Shown: positions 5,704-7,073 of the stretch, piece by piece | Position numbering within the stretch: the first letter of the stretch is position 1 | How the letters are laid out: each line of letters begins with the position of its first letter | From: an uncultured beta proteobacterium | GTDB taxonomy: Bacteria; Pseudomonadota; Gammaproteobacteria; Burkholderiales; Burkholderiaceae | NCBI GenBank assembly: GCA_903827075.1 | Contig: CAIKGX010000011.1 | Location: 1-7,073 of the forward strand | DNA length: 7,073 nucleotides | Direction: 5' to 3' | Program-made: the position numbers and the translations under genes | The notes under the pieces: model-generated | Database searches by the model: none | Told to the model about the DNA's origin: nothing | What the model saw: the letters and a program-made list of their open reading frames with translations, nothing else

Positions 5704-5716
5704 ATAAGATATATAC

Positions 5717-5721
5717 AAGGA
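5717..5721 (+). promoter_or_regulatory. dnaN Shine-Dalgarno
   Basis: AAGGA, 10 nt before the dnaN ATG at 5732. It is the best ribosome binding site of the rightward genes. The leader that carries it overlaps the AT-rich origin unwinding tract. Confidence 0.6.
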
Positions 5722-5731
5722 TTTAAAAGCA

Positions 5732-6847
5732 ATGCAACTCGTAAACACTTCACGCGATAGTTTATTAAAACCTCTTCAGGTTGTAAGTGGCATTGTTGAG
5801 CGTAGGCACACATTACCAATTTTGGCAAACCTACTGTTTAAAAAACAGGGTGAGAATGTTTCTTTTATTTCTACTGATATTGAAATTCAAATAACAACAA
5901 ATGCAAATTTTGGCGTGGGCCCTGAAGACATTACAACTACTGTTGCAGCAAGAAAATTGTTAGATATTTTGCGCGCACTCCCAGAGGGACCGGTAGCATT
6001 AAACTTAAAAGACAATCGCTTAGTCGTACAAAGCGGCAAGAGTCGCTTTTCTTTGCAAACACTTTCAGCTGCAGAGTTTCCTGTAATGCAAAGTGTTGGT
6101 GAGGTGGCCGCAACCTGGAAGATGACGCAAAAAAGTTTTCGCCAACTTATTAGCCAGGTTCATTTTGCAATGGCACAACAAGACATACGTTATTACCTTA
6201 ATGGCATGCTTTTGGTTGTTGAAGATAAACAAGTTATTGCAGTGGCAACAGATGGTCATCGATTAGCCTATTCGCAAGTTGACTTACCAGAAGCGCCATC
6301 AGGCTCCGGACAGCGTCAAGAAATTATTATCCCCCGTAAAACTATTTTGGAGTGTCAACACCTGCTTGAGGACTCCGATGAGGGTTTAGAGATTAGCTTA
6401 AGCTCAAATCAAGTGAAATTTGTGTTTGGTGATATTGAACTTATTTCAAAATTAGTTGAGGGTAAGTTCCCAGACTTTCAACGAGTAATTCCAAAGGGCC
6501 ATAAAAATTCTTTAATTGTTGGACGTGATGTTTTGCAGGCCGCACTTCAACGCGCCGCGATTTTAACTACAGATAAATTTAAAGGCGTTCGTTTTTCACT
6601 CTCACCAGACCGCATTACAGTTCAATCTACCAACGCTGAACAAGAAGAGGCGCAAGAGGAAATTGAGACTGAGTACAGTGGAGATGCAGTTGAAATTGGT
6701 TTTAATGTAAGTTACCTACTTGATGTTTTGTCTAACCTAAAAAATGAAAAGATTCAAATTAGTTTGGGTGATGCCAATAGTAGTGCCGTGATCACACTTC
6801 CCGGGTCTGAAAACTTCAAGTATGTTGTGATGCCAATGCGTATTTAA
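5732..6847 (+). CDS. dnaN: DNA polymerase III subunit beta (sliding clamp), 371 aa
   Basis: DnaN is the ring-shaped dimer that encircles DNA and tethers DNA polymerase III and many repair proteins. It is complete and of normal length (366 in E. coli). It begins MQLVNTSRDSLLKPLQVVSGIVERRHTLPIL, typical of the first clamp domain. ATDGHRLA (172-179), which helps form the protein-binding pocket, lies in domain 2. VEGKFPDFQRVIP (242-254) marks the domain 2/3 boundary. The chain ends in the near-invariant YVVMPMRI (364-371). An acidic stretch EQEEAQEEIETE lies at 303-314. The ATG at 5732 is supported by AAGGA 10 nt upstream. It is 263 bp from dnaA across the putative origin, and gyrB follows after 11 bp, so dnaN and gyrB are probably co-transcribed. 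There is no recF between them, as is common in Burkholderiales. Confidence 0.98.
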   Translation: MQLVNTSRDSLLKPLQVVSGIVERRHTLPILANLLFKKQGENVSFISTDIEIQITTNANFGVGPEDITTTVAARKLLDILRALPEGPVALNLKDNRLVVQSGKSRFSLQTLSAAEFPVMQSVGEVAATWKMTQKSFRQLISQVHFAMAQQDIRYYLNGMLLVVEDKQVIAVATDGHRLAYSQVDLPEAPSGSGQRQEIIIPRKTILECQHLLEDSDEGLEISLSSNQVKFVFGDIELISKLVEGKFPDFQRVIPKGHKNSLIVGRDVLQAALQRAAILTTDKFKGVRFSLSPDRITVQSTNAEQEEAQEEIETEYSGDAVEIGFNVSYLLDVLSNLKNEKIQISLGDANSSAVITLPGSENFKYVVMPMRI

Positions 6848-6858
6848 TTTAGAAAAAA

Positions 6859-7073
6859 ATGACAGAAGAAAAAAAAGTTGTAGAGCAGTACGGCGCATCA
6901 TCGATCCAAATTTTAGAAGGTCTTGAAGCAGTTCGTAAACGTCCCGGTATGTATATCGGAGACACCTCCGATGGAACTGGCTTACATCATTTAGTTTTTG
7001 AGGTGCTTGACAACTCTATTGATGAAGCTTTAGCTGGGTATTGCTCTGAGATAACGGTTGTTATTCAAACGGA
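6859..7073 (+). CDS. gyrB: DNA gyrase subunit B, N-terminal 71 codons (cut by window end)
   Basis: GyrB supplies the ATPase and part of the cleavage core of gyrase, which introduces negative supercoils. Only the start of the N-terminal GHKL ATPase domain is visible. It includes YGASSIQILEGLEAVRKRPG (11-30), MYIGDT (31-36), GTGLHHLVFEVLDNSIDEALAG (39-60) and EITVVI. Glu48 and Asn52 match the catalytic Glu42 and Mg-coordinating Asn46 of E. coli GyrB. The ATG at 6859 follows dnaN by 11 bp. The upstream sequence is A-rich (AGAAAAAA) without a real Shine-Dalgarno, so translation may be coupled to dnaN. ParE shares this fold, but position beside dnaN and the close match to the GyrB start favour GyrB. 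The remainder lies beyond the window. Confidence 0.96.
   Translation, partial: MTEEKKVVEQYGASSIQILEGLEAVRKRPGMYIGDTSDGTGLHHLVFEVLDNSIDEALAGYCSEITVVIQT

Larger units (their letters stand above)
5477..5731 (+). other. Putative core chromosomal replication origin (oriC) between dnaA and dnaN
   Basis: This gap combines the parts expected of an origin: two opposed DnaA-box arrays (5477-5543 and 5581-5622), a lone box at 5667-5675, five DnaA-trio triplets (5689-5703) and an AT-rich tract with ATATATA (5709-5715) running to dnaN. The order resembles E. coli oriC, where oppositely oriented arrays flank a centre and the unwinding element lies beyond one array, on the 3' side of TTATCCACA. I saw no convincing IHF consensus in the 37-bp centre (5544-5580). 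That the gap is the functional origin is inference from motif content and gene context. Confidence 0.88.

Noticed and set aside
1..7073. A previously undescribed accessory system
   Set aside because: Every sizeable open frame without a conserved function is a shadow of a core gene. The gene set and order are standard for a chromosomal origin, with no mobile-element, CRISPR or phage signature.

Overview
The window is the replication-origin neighbourhood of a bacterial chromosome. Five genes on the minus strand (rpmH, rnpA, yidD, yidC, mnmE, in transcription order) run left from about 3810. Three on the plus strand (dnaA, dnaN and the first 71 codons of gyrB) run right from about 4030. The moderate-to-low GC content, the Burkholderiales-like protein sequences, and gyrB following dnaN directly with no recF between them suggest a low-GC betaproteobacterium. 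My best guess is a Polynucleobacter-type member of the Burkholderiaceae. That assignment comes from recalled gene order and protein character, not from a database search.

Left arm (16-3806): a compact, probably polycistronic ribosome/RNA/membrane-biogenesis operon. It encodes ribosomal protein bL34, the RNase P protein, the YidD insertion factor, the YidC insertase and the tRNA-modification GTPase MnmE. Junctions are very tight: 7 bp between rpmH and rnpA, 1 bp between rnpA and the preferred yidD start, and 10 bp between yidD and yidC. Both rnpA and yidD lack an ATG start. rpmH (44 codons) lies at 3672-3806.

Centre: two non-coding gaps flank dnaA. The gap 3807-4028 (222 bp) holds candidate promoters for rpmH and dnaA, four DnaA boxes and a small hairpin just before dnaA. 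The gap 5469-5731 (263 bp) looks like the core of oriC. It has a leftward-facing array of six DnaA-box-like 9-mers, a 37-bp central spacer, and a rightward-facing array of four. To their right is a further box followed by five DnaA-trio triplets and an AT-rich tract that abuts dnaN.

Right arm (4029-7073): DnaA (initiator), DnaN (beta sliding clamp) and GyrB (gyrase ATPase subunit, cut by the window edge) carry out initiation, processivity and supercoil control. All three are intact as far as they are visible. I see no mobile elements, CRISPR arrays, tRNA or rRNA genes, and no sign of a new gene system. The interest here is in the origin architecture and in the unusual translation starts.
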